Source of the DNA: Bacillota bacterium
Lineage (GTDB): Bacteria; Bacillota; Dethiobacteria; Dethiobacterales; Dethiobacteraceae
DNA length: 10,961 nucleotides
Direction of reading: 5' to 3'
NCBI GenBank assembly: GCA_012800215.1
Contig: JAAZJT010000166.1
Coordinates: 1 to 10,961, forward strand
Shown: piece by piece, positions 1 through 6,429 of the stretch
Layout: each line of letters begins with the position of its first letter
Position numbering within the stretch: the first letter of the stretch is position 1
Translations under genes and position numbers: made by a program
The notes under the pieces: generated by a model
The model's input: only the letters and a program-made list of their open reading frames with translations
What the model was told of the DNA's origin: nothing
Databases searched by the model: none

Positions 1-1
1 T

Positions 2-85
2 AAGCAAAGCATAGACGCTGAGATTCAGGATAAACTTTTTGAGGAAGCGCTGGCTCAGCTGGAGGATACACAATGGCAAAATTAA
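2..85 (+). CDS. atpF: ATP synthase F0 subunit b, C-terminal end (partial)
   Basis: The only frame open from the left edge runs from base 2 to a TAA at 83-85 and encodes 27 residues ending in EDTQWQN. It is hydrophilic and helix-forming, with a pattern of charged residues and leucines, as expected of the C-terminal end of the b subunit, the peripheral stalk that holds the alpha3beta3 head against the membrane. The frame overlaps the atpH start by 13 bases, and b directly before delta is the standard order in bacterial atp operons. The identification rests mainly on position and order, because 27 residues is too little for a secure family match. The membrane-anchor half lies outside the window. 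Confidence 0.72.
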   Translation, partial: KQSIDAEIQDKLFEEALAQLEDTQWQN

Positions 86-636
86 AGGATAGTTATGCTG
101 ATGCCCTTTTTGAAGTTTCAGAAGAAAACGGTACTTTGGAAAGGGATTTAGAACAGGCAATTTTGGTCAGAGATACGCTTAAAAGCTCTGATGTGCAAGC
201 CTTTCTTCTGCATCAGTATGTTCCTGATTCAGCTAAACGCCAACTTTTCCATAAGGCTTTTTCAGAGAAGATCGCCTGGCATCTGATGGGGTTTCTGTAT
301 CTTATGGTGCGAAATAAACGTGAGTCGTTGATTATGCCTACATTAACGGAATATATTGACCGCATAAATAGGCGCTTTGGCAAAATAGAGGCAAAAGTTG
401 TTTCAGCCAAAGCACTTACAGAAGAGCAAATCGAGTCTATCCGCATCGCTTTAGCAAAGAAAATTGATATGCAGAATATGCAGGTGGAGATTAAAGCTGC
501 AGTTGATCCAGATGTGATAGGTGGATTTTATGTGCTCATAGATGGACGTATCTTTGACCGTACGCTGAGGTCAGATTTAAATAATATGAAAGAACGCTTA
601 CGCTTAAAGAGAGAGGAAGTTGTGAATGATAATTAA
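73..636 (+). CDS. atpH: ATP synthase F1 subunit delta
   Basis: This 187-residue protein is the delta subunit (OSCP homologue), which caps the alpha3beta3 head and connects it to the b-subunit stalk. Its length is normal for the family. The N-terminal part (about residues 5-105) is the helical domain, opening with the typical Y-A-x-A-L-F pattern (YADALF). The C-terminal part carries the family signature IGGFYVLIDGRIFDRTLRSDL at about 149-169. The ATG at 73 lies inside the end of the b-subunit gene, with GGAGGA at 61-66 as a ribosome binding site 6 bases upstream. The 3' end overlaps atpA by 11 bases. Both overlaps suggest coupled translation. The identification is secure from the motif and the flanking genes. 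Confidence 0.95.
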   Translation: MAKLKDSYADALFEVSEENGTLERDLEQAILVRDTLKSSDVQAFLLHQYVPDSAKRQLFHKAFSEKIAWHLMGFLYLMVRNKRESLIMPTLTEYIDRINRRFGKIEAKVVSAKALTEEQIESIRIALAKKIDMQNMQVEIKAAVDPDVIGGFYVLIDGRIFDRTLRSDLNNMKERLRLKREEVVNDN

Positions 637-2137
637 TCCTGATGAGATAAGCAAAATAATAAAACAACAGATTGAGTCTTACTCATCAGAACGGGAATTT
701 TCTGAGGTCGGTACTGTCATACAGGTTGGAGACGGAATTGCGCGCATTCATGGTTTATACAGTGCCATGAGCGGCGAACTGCTGGAATTTGCTAATGGGA
801 CCTATGGTATGGCGCTAAATCTGGATGAAGACAGTATAGGTGCTGTTATTATGGGTTCTGACGCAGGTATCAAAGAAGGTGACCCTGTTAAGCTGACGGG
901 TAGAATGACCGAAGTCCCGGTGGGTGATGGCCTGCTGGGTCGTGTTGTTAATGCGTTGGGGGAACCGATTGATGGTAGGGGGGCTATTGCGGCAGATGCT
1001 TACCGTAAAATAGAGAGTCCAGCTCCCAGCGTAATTATGCGCCGTTCAGTGAATCAACCGCTGCAAACCGGCATCAAGGCCATTGACGCACTGGTGCCCA
1101 TTGGAAAAGGCCAGAGGGAATTGATTATAGGTGACCGTGAAACAGGGAAGACTGCTATTGCTATTGATACAATCATTAACCAGAAAGGCAAAGATGTCTA
1201 TTGTGTCTATGTAGCTATTGGACAAAAGGCATCAACAATGGCTCGTATAATCAAAGTGCTAAACGAAACCGGTGCTATGGATTACACTACAGTGGTTATA
1301 GCTACAGCCAGTGATTCTGCACCATTGCAGTACATTGCTCCATATGCCGGCTGTGCTATCGGTGAAGAATGGATGTATAGGGGCAAGGATGTTCTAGTGG
1401 TCTACGACGATCTATCTAAGCATGCAGTGGCATACCGAGCCATTAGTTTGCTTCTACGCCGCCCACCTGGTCGTGAAGCTTTTCCGGGCGATATCTTCTA
1501 CCTGCACTCAAGACTATTAGAGCGTGCAGCGTGCATGAGCGAAGAATACGGTGGTGGCACCTTGACTGCTCTGCCTATTGTGGAGACACAAGAAGGTGAT
1601 ATCTCTGCCTATATTCCTACAAATATTATTTCTATTACAGACGGGCAGATTTATCTGGAATCTGACCTTTTTAACCATGGAGTTCGCCCGGCGATTAACC
1701 CCGGTTTTTCTGTTTCACGTGTGGGGGGCTCTGCTCAGATTCCTGCTATGAAGGAATTAGCCGGTCCTCTCCGTATAGAGTTTGCACAGTATAAAGAATT
1801 AGCTACTTTCTCACAGTTTAGTTCTGATCTTACTCAGGATACCTTGGAGCGACTGAATCATGGCGAGCGCATTATGGAAGTCCTCAAACAACCACAGTAT
1901 AAACCTATGTCAGTTGAAGATCAGGTTTTAATTCTCTATGCTTTAAACAACAGGCATATGAAAGATATAAACGTTGGTCGTATACTGAAGTTCGAGAAGG
2001 ACTTTATTAAGTATGTCGATAAACATGCTGCCCATATTAAAGAAGAAATCAGGGAAAGTGGCAGGATTTCGAAAAAACTCGAGGAAGATATTGACGCAGT
2101 AATTGACGAGGTGAAAGAAAAGTATAACTACGGCTAA
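626..2137 (+). CDS. atpA: ATP synthase F1 subunit alpha
   Basis: This 503-residue, full-length alpha subunit is the non-catalytic nucleotide-binding partner of beta in the F1 head. The N-terminal beta-barrel spans about residues 25-95. The P-loop at 169-176 reads GDRETGKT, with Glu172 where the family consensus has Gln. K175, T176 and the aspartate pair in VVYDDLSK (261-262) are kept, so the non-catalytic site should still bind Mg-nucleotide. The LLLRRPPGREAFPGDIFYLH block (276-295) is the alpha signature. SVSRVGG (362-368) supplies Arg365, the arginine finger that reaches into the catalytic site on beta. The helical C-terminal domain follows. The ATG at 626 overlaps the end of atpH, with AGAGAGGAAG (610-619) as ribosome binding site. 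The next gene starts after an 18-base gap. Confidence 0.98.
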   Translation: MIINPDEISKIIKQQIESYSSEREFSEVGTVIQVGDGIARIHGLYSAMSGELLEFANGTYGMALNLDEDSIGAVIMGSDAGIKEGDPVKLTGRMTEVPVGDGLLGRVVNALGEPIDGRGAIAADAYRKIESPAPSVIMRRSVNQPLQTGIKAIDALVPIGKGQRELIIGDRETGKTAIAIDTIINQKGKDVYCVYVAIGQKASTMARIIKVLNETGAMDYTTVVIATASDSAPLQYIAPYAGCAIGEEWMYRGKDVLVVYDDLSKHAVAYRAISLLLRRPPGREAFPGDIFYLHSRLLERAACMSEEYGGGTLTALPIVETQEGDISAYIPTNIISITDGQIYLESDLFNHGVRPAINPGFSVSRVGGSAQIPAMKELAGPLRIEFAQYKELATFSQFSSDLTQDTLERLNHGERIMEVLKQPQYKPMSVEDQVLILYALNNRHMKDINVGRILKFEKDFIKYVDKHAAHIKEEIRESGRISKKLEEDIDAVIDEVKEKYNYG

Positions 2138-2154
2138 AAGGGAGGTGCCCCAAT

Positions 2155-3024
2155 GTGACTTCGATGAGAGATATTAAGCAAAGAATAGCCAATGTTAGCT
2201 CAACGGAACAAATTATTAAAGCTATGGATATGATCGCCTCCACGAAGCTGCATAAGGCAAGGGCACAGTTGAAAGGTGTGCGTCCCATTTACCGTAAGCT
2301 AAAATGTATTGTAGAAGAGCTAGGTAGCCGGGAAGGAGCCGAAACACACGTATTTTATCAGGAACGGCAAGTGAGGAATTCTTTATATATTATACTGACT
2401 AGTGATCGCGGCTTCTCAGGTGGCTATAATGTAAATATTATAGCAAAGGCCTTGGAGCACATGGACCAGGGGAAAAATGAAAAGATACTCGTAGTGGGTT
2501 CTAAGGGATGCGAGTATTTTAAAAAAAGAGAGAAAAATATTATTCGTAAAATCACCGATGTGGCAGATGCACAGATGTATTATGGTACTGAAAGCATTGC
2601 AAAATGGGTGGCAACCCTTTATTTATCCGGTGAAGTGGAAGAAGTTTTTATTGCCTATACACATTTTGAAAACGTCCTAAGCTATGTGCCTTATGTAGAG
2701 AAATTGCTCCCTGTGCCAATTGTCGCCATAGATATGGCAGATAACAGTGATAGAAAATATGAACCGGATATACACACATTTATTGACAACATGATTCCAT
2801 TATATTTACACATGAACCTATTCAGAGCATTTTCGGAATCACACACCAGTGAACAAGCTGCGCGCATGGTCAGCATGGATGCAGCCGGAAAGAATGCTGA
2901 GGAAATGATTGAGGAATTAACCCGTATGTATAACCGCAAACGCCAGACAGCTATCACACAAGAACTCAGTGAAATTGTAGGCAGCGCAAATATTTTGCAT
3001 AAAGGTGGAATAGATGAAAGTTAA
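2155..3024 (+). CDS. atpG: ATP synthase F1 subunit gamma
   Basis: This 289-residue protein is the gamma subunit, the rotating shaft that couples proton or sodium flow to catalysis. The N-terminal helix MTSMRDIKQRI...KAMDMIASTKL and the C-terminal helix (SEQAARMVSMDAAGKNAEEM at about 232-251, then YNRKRQTAITQELSEIVG) form the coiled coil inside the alpha3beta3 ring. SDRGFSGGYN at about 83-92 is the family motif of the central domain. The GTG at 2155 is chosen because GGGAGGTG (2140-2147) is well spaced and the family normally starts a few residues before MRDIK. The ATG two bases earlier (2153) is followed at once by TGA, so it cannot be the start. An internal ATG at 2164 is possible but less likely. 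The gene overlaps atpD by 11 bases. Confidence 0.96.
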   Translation: MTSMRDIKQRIANVSSTEQIIKAMDMIASTKLHKARAQLKGVRPIYRKLKCIVEELGSREGAETHVFYQERQVRNSLYIILTSDRGFSGGYNVNIIAKALEHMDQGKNEKILVVGSKGCEYFKKREKNIIRKITDVADAQMYYGTESIAKWVATLYLSGEVEEVFIAYTHFENVLSYVPYVEKLLPVPIVAIDMADNSDRKYEPDIHTFIDNMIPLYLHMNLFRAFSESHTSEQAARMVSMDAAGKNAEEMIEELTRMYNRKRQTAITQELSEIVGSANILHKGGIDES

Positions 3025-4405
3025 AAATAAAGGTAAAATTATACAGATTATAGGCGCAGTTATTGATATTCGCTTTGAGGGCGAATTGCCTTCTCTATAT
3101 AATGCTATTGAAGTACAGTTTGGTAAGGAAACAATAGTTTTAGAGGTTATGCAGCATCTTGGAGATCATACTGTGCGCTGTATTTCCATGCATCCCACAG
3201 ACGGCTTGAAGCGAGGCATGGAAGCCGTAGATACAGGTGCTCCAATAACAGTCCCCGTAGGTGAAGAAGTTCTGGGACGTATGGTTAATGTTCTAGGCAA
3301 TCCTATCGATAACAGACCGGAAATAATAAGCAAAGAGCACTGGCCCATACACAGGGACCCTCCTAAACTTACTGAACAGGTTGCTCAGCCGGAAATACTG
3401 GAAACCGGCATCAAAGCCATTGATCTACTGTGCCCTTTCTCTAAAGGTGGGAAAATTGGCTTGTTCGGCGGTGCCGGAGTAGGAAAGACAGTCCTTATCA
3501 TGGAGCTCATCAACAGTATCGCTAAAGAACATGGTGGATATTCTGTCTTCGTTGGAGTAGGTGAGCGTACCCGTGAGGGGAACGACCTTTATTATGATAT
3601 GCTGAATTCAGGTGTTATCGATAATACGGCACTTGTCTTTGGTCAAATGAATGAGCCTCCGGGAGTGAGAATGAGGGTTGGTCTCACAGGGCTGACTATG
3701 GCCGAGTATTTCCGTGATGAAAAGCAACAAGATGTCTTGCTCTTTATTGACAACATTTTCCGTTTTGTACAGGCGGGTTCAGAAGTATCGGCTTTGTTAG
3801 GACGTACACCGAGTGCGGTGGGATACCAGCCGACTTTGGCAACGGAGATTGGTTTGTTGCAGGAGCGCATTACATCGACTCATTCTGGTTCTATCACTTC
3901 TGTGCAGGCAATCTATGTGCCTGCAGACGATTTTACGGACCCGTCGACGGCAACCACATTTGCTCATTTGGATGCAGTGACGGTTTTGTCAAGAGCCATT
4001 GTTGAGCAGGGTATTTATCCCGCTGTCGACCCACTGAGTTCGTCTTCACGTATTTTAGAAGCAAATATTGTAGGAGCAGAGCATTATCGTGTTTCGCAGG
4101 CTGTGCGGAGTATACTGCAGCGTTATAAGGACCTTCAGGATATTGTAGCGATTTTGGGTATGGACGAATTGTCTGAGGATGACAAGCTCATCGTTAACAG
4201 AGCCAGAAAGATTCAGCGGTTTTTGTCGCAACCTTTCTATGTCGCCGAGAAATTTACATCTATTCCGGGCCGCTATGTTTCTATTGATGAAACGATCCGT
4301 GGTTTTAGGGAAATTGTCGAAGGGGTTCACGATGATATACCGGAAGGCTATTTCCTCAATGTGGGATCCATCGATGAGGTCGTGGAAAAATATAAGAACG
4401 CATAA
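3014..4405 (+). CDS. atpD: ATP synthase F1 subunit beta (catalytic)
   Basis: This 463-residue protein is the catalytic subunit that makes or hydrolyses ATP at the alpha-beta interfaces. The P-loop GGAGVGKT is at 152-159. GERTREGND at 183-191 carries the catalytic Glu184. The Walker B region is VLLFIDNIFRF at 241-251. YVPADDFTDP and ATTFAHLDA (301-321) are the standard beta signature region. MDELSEDDK at 383-391 is the DELSEED-type lever that contacts gamma. All catalytic residues are present, so it should be active. The ATG at 3014 lies inside the gamma gene, with AAGGTGG (3002-3008) upstream. Minor departures from the usual consensus (LSSSSR at 341-346, YRVSQAV at 358-364) look like lineage differences, not damage. 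The alpha, gamma, beta, epsilon order is canonical. Confidence 0.99.
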   Translation: MKVKNKGKIIQIIGAVIDIRFEGELPSLYNAIEVQFGKETIVLEVMQHLGDHTVRCISMHPTDGLKRGMEAVDTGAPITVPVGEEVLGRMVNVLGNPIDNRPEIISKEHWPIHRDPPKLTEQVAQPEILETGIKAIDLLCPFSKGGKIGLFGGAGVGKTVLIMELINSIAKEHGGYSVFVGVGERTREGNDLYYDMLNSGVIDNTALVFGQMNEPPGVRMRVGLTGLTMAEYFRDEKQQDVLLFIDNIFRFVQAGSEVSALLGRTPSAVGYQPTLATEIGLLQERITSTHSGSITSVQAIYVPADDFTDPSTATTFAHLDAVTVLSRAIVEQGIYPAVDPLSSSSRILEANIVGAEHYRVSQAVRSILQRYKDLQDIVAILGMDELSEDDKLIVNRARKIQRFLSQPFYVAEKFTSIPGRYVSIDETIRGFREIVEGVHDDIPEGYFLNVGSIDEVVEKYKNA

Positions 4406-4414
4406 GGGGTTAAT

Positions 4415-4897
4415 ATGGCGAATCATCAGACCAATTCAGTGAATGAGAATGATAATAAAATAAACCTTACCATAACCACACCACGTGGGGTTAAATTCGT
4501 CGAAAAGGCAGATATGCTTATCATGCGCTGTATCGACGGAGACTTGGGTATACTTCCCGGTCATGAGCCAGTTTCGGCAGTGTTGGGCGATGGAATCTTA
4601 CGTATTTTTAATAATGGTGTTGAGAAGAAGCTTGCTGTATTCGGCGGTATAGTTGAGATAGAAGATAAAACAGTGAATCTTCTGAGCACCATAGCCCAGC
4701 GCCCAGAGGAAATTGATTTGGAGCGTGCCGAAAGAGATCGCCAGGAAGCTGAAGCTGCTATTTTAGAAGAATCAGAAGAACATCAAACCAGAAGATTACA
4801 AGTTCTACTGCATCGCTCTTTGGTACGTATCGAAGTCAGTACCCATCTGGAAGAAGCCGAATATACAAAGGACACTGATGAAGGGGAAAATGATTAA
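4415..4897 (+). CDS. atpC: ATP synthase F1 subunit epsilon
   Basis: This 160-residue epsilon subunit sits at the foot of the shaft, links gamma to the c-ring and can inhibit ATP hydrolysis. The beta-sandwich domain covers about residues 17-95 and includes the family motif GDLGILPGH (42-50). A helical hairpin follows at about 97-145. IDLERA at 100-105 fits the I(L)DxxRA pattern known to bind ATP in Bacillus PS3 epsilon, so ATP-controlled inhibition is plausible. It is longer than the usual 130-140 residues: about 14 polar, Asn-rich residues precede the conserved core, and an acidic tail follows it. The ATG at 4415 has AAGGGG (4404-4409) 5 bases upstream and lies 9 bases after atpD. A GTG at 4439 would remove half of the extension. 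This is the last gene of the operon. Confidence 0.93.
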   Translation: MANHQTNSVNENDNKINLTITTPRGVKFVEKADMLIMRCIDGDLGILPGHEPVSAVLGDGILRIFNNGVEKKLAVFGGIVEIEDKTVNLLSTIAQRPEEIDLERAERDRQEAEAAILEESEEHQTRRLQVLLHRSLVRIEVSTHLEEAEYTKDTDEGEND

Positions 4898-4948
4898 TTA
4901 ATACTACTACACATGCATAGCCCTTTTAGGTTTAATAAGAAACTTGCT

Positions 4949-4978
4949 AGCCCGTCTAAAGACGGGCTTAAATATTTG
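4949..4978 (+). terminator. Intrinsic terminator of the atp operon
   Basis: AGCCCGTC (4949-4956), loop TAAA and GACGGGCT (4961-4968) form a perfect, GC-rich 8-bp hairpin about 50 bases after the atpC stop. The tract that follows (TAAATATTT) is rich in T but interrupted, so termination may be incomplete. It separates the atp operon from the ArsR promoter 10 bases downstream. Confidence 0.8.
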
Positions 4979-4987
4979 GCAAAAGTA

Positions 4988-5017
4988 TTGACGTATTACT
5001 TAAGTTAAATATAATAT
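4988..5017 (+). promoter_or_regulatory. Predicted sigma-A promoter of the arsR-ABC unit
   Basis: TTGACG at 4988-4993 matches five of six bases of the -35 consensus. TAATAT at 5012-5017 is the best -10 with an 18-base spacer. An ATAATA at 5011-5016 gives a 17-base spacer, and TATAAT at 5015-5020 would need 21. Transcription would start near 5024, inside the inverted repeat that follows, which is a standard arrangement for a repressor that blocks RNA polymerase. Confidence 0.7.
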
Positions 5018-5037
5018 AATTAAGTATCTACTTAATT
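5018..5037. promoter_or_regulatory. Predicted ArsR-family operator (perfect 9-2-9 inverted repeat)
   Basis: AATTAAGTA (5018-5026), TC, TACTTAATT (5029-5037) is a perfect dyad immediately after the -10 box and 10 bases before the first possible repressor codon. Interrupted, AT-rich dyads over the start of transcription are typical ArsR/SmtB operators. A second copy of the half-site TACTTAA lies at 4997-5003 within a smaller palindrome, ACTTAAGT (4998-5005), between the -35 and -10 boxes. The two half-sites are 32 bases apart, about three helical turns. This supports autorepression. Confidence 0.72.
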
Positions 5038-5047
5038 CCCTAGGGGG

Positions 5048-5404
5048 GTGAATACCATACCCGAACTAATTGGCATCTTAAAATCTCTGTCTGATGAAAC
5101 TAGATATAATTTGGTGAAGCTTCTTTTAAGATATGACTATTGCGTCGGTGCATTGGCAAATAAATTAGGTATATCTGAATCTGCGGTTTCACAGCATCTT
5201 AAAATTCTGCGCAATGCTGGGCTTGTAAAAGGCGAGAAAAGAGGCTATTTTGCTCATTACTATGTTGATCGCGGGGTACTAAAAGAAGCCGCAAAAGAAC
5301 TTAGCGAATTGGCAGATTTAGTAGAAACTAACGCAGAATGCCATAAATCCATTTCAGGTAATCATTCTTGCTGTAGAATGGAAGGAGATCTAGCCCAAGA
5401 TTAA
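5048..5404 (+). CDS. ArsR/SmtB-family winged-helix repressor with cysteine-rich tail
   Basis: This 118-residue protein is a small dimeric transcription repressor, probably of its own promoter and the ABC exporter downstream. LKSLSDETRYNLVKLL (11-26) is the ArsR N-terminal helix signature. The helix-turn-helix is at about 33-56 (VGALANKLGISESAVSQHLK, with SAVSQHLKIL as recognition helix), and the wing is at about 59-73. A Cys at 32 occupies the region of the CxC metalloid site of classical ArsR, but only one cysteine is there. The C-terminal tail has Cys98-His99, His106 and Cys108-Cys109, a possible metal, metalloid or thiol sensing site. The start is doubtful: the GTG at 5048 overlaps its own AGGGGGG ribosome binding site, an in-frame stop lies just upstream at 5033, and no ATG, GTG or TTG follows in the N-terminal part. 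Confidence 0.9.
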   Translation: MNTIPELIGILKSLSDETRYNLVKLLLRYDYCVGALANKLGISESAVSQHLKILRNAGLVKGEKRGYFAHYYVDRGVLKEAAKELSELADLVETNAECHKSISGNHSCCRMEGDLAQD

Positions 5405-5442
5405 AAAAAGGAAACCTTTTTGGTGTTACCTGTTTCTTTTTT
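5405..5442 (+). terminator. A/T-rich hairpin between arsR and the ABC genes, possible partial terminator
   Basis: A run starting right after the arsR stop, AAAAAGGAAAC (5405-5415), can pair with GTTTCTTTTTT (5432-5442) over 11 bp, allowing one G-U pair, around a 16-base loop. It ends in a T-run, as an intrinsic terminator would, but the stem is AT-rich and weak. It could attenuate readthrough, so that arsR is made in excess of the exporter, or protect the 3' end of a processed message. Confidence 0.5.
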
Positions 5443-5463
5443 GAATTTTAGGAGGTCGGTGCT

Positions 5464-6429
5464 TTGTATATAATCAATGTCAAGGACCTAAGTAAAAGTT
5501 TCGGGGATTTTAAAGCGGTGAAAGAAATCAGTTTCTCTGTTAAAAAAGGAGAAATTTTTGGTTTTTTAGGTCCCAACGGAGCTGGAAAGACCACAACCAT
5601 TAATATGCTTACAGGACTTGCTTTACCCACATCTGGAGCAATTACCATCGCCGGGCTGGACGGAATCAAAAATATTAAAAAGGTACAGCAGATTATTGGG
5701 ATTGTGCCCGATGAAAGCAATCTATATGATGAGATGAGCGGATATGATAATCTGGTCTTCTGCGCTTCTCTTTACGGAATGGAAAAAGCAAGACGTGAAA
5801 AAAGAGCGCTGGAACTGTTGAAGCAGTTTTCTCTAGACGATACTGGCAACAGACCATTTAAAACATATTCCAAGGGCATGAAACGAAAGCTGACTATTGC
5901 TGCCGGAATTATTCATGACCCAGAAATTCTTTTCTTAGATGAACCAACTACCGGGATCGATGTCGAAAGTGCCCGGCAAATTAGAAAGCTGATTAAAGAG
6001 CTCAATGCAAAAGGGACTACAATTTTTTTGACTACTCATTACATTGAAGATGCTGAGAGGCTTTGCCACCGTATTGGTTTTATTGTCAGCGGAAAAGTAG
6101 TTAAAATCAGCAGTGTATATGATTTAATGAATGAAGCACAACAGGAAAACATCATGGAGTTTACCATTGATCAGAACGGGGAAGATCTTGAATCTGCTCT
6201 TTTACATCAATTTCCTCATGTTGCCATTAAACAACTATCCCCTTACAGTATCAAAATCAGTTCTGTTGAAAAAATTGAGTTGATGCCTTTTATGCGCTTT
6301 TTTGAAGAACAAGGAGCCATTGTTAGCGAGGCAAAAATTTTGCGTCCTTCTTTGGAGGAGGTTTTTGTCAAGATCACAGGTATAGAAATCAATAGGCTGA
6401 AAGAAGAAAAGGAGGGGAAAAAGAGATGA
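5464..6429 (+). CDS. ABC-2 type exporter, ATP-binding subunit (NatA/DrrA-like)
   Basis: This 321-residue cytoplasmic ATPase powers the membrane protein encoded next. Walker A is GPNGAGKTT at 36-44. The signature is YSKGMKRKL at 135-143, the degenerate form usual for drug/antibiotic exporters of the DrrA/NatA group. Walker B is ILFLDEP at 155-161 with catalytic Glu160, and the switch histidine is His192 in TTHYIEDAE. The Q-loop position reads VPDESNLYDEM (81-91) with Asp instead of Gln, which I believe occurs in this subfamily. Residues after about 213 form a C-terminal accessory domain. The start is TTG at 5464, with AGGAGGT (5450-5456) 7 bases upstream. The gene overlaps the permease by ATGA. 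The substrate cannot be inferred from sequence. Confidence 0.93.
   Translation: MYIINVKDLSKSFGDFKAVKEISFSVKKGEIFGFLGPNGAGKTTTINMLTGLALPTSGAITIAGLDGIKNIKKVQQIIGIVPDESNLYDEMSGYDNLVFCASLYGMEKARREKRALELLKQFSLDDTGNRPFKTYSKGMKRKLTIAAGIIHDPEILFLDEPTTGIDVESARQIRKLIKELNAKGTTIFLTTHYIEDAERLCHRIGFIVSGKVVKISSVYDLMNEAQQENIMEFTIDQNGEDLESALLHQFPHVAIKQLSPYSIKISSVEKIELMPFMRFFEEQGAIVSEAKILRPSLEEVFVKITGIEINRLKEEKEGKKR

Noticed and set aside
4055..4426. Minus-strand open frame of 123 codons inside atpD
   Set aside because: It lies wholly opposite strongly conserved beta-subunit codons, has no ribosome binding site context of note and no recognisable motif. It is a shadow of the real gene.
1..4897. Possible sodium-type N-ATPase operon
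   Set aside because: N-ATPase operons have a different order (beta and epsilon first, with extra AtpQ/AtpR). The order here is canonical b, delta, alpha, gamma, beta, epsilon. Ion choice cannot be judged without the c subunit.
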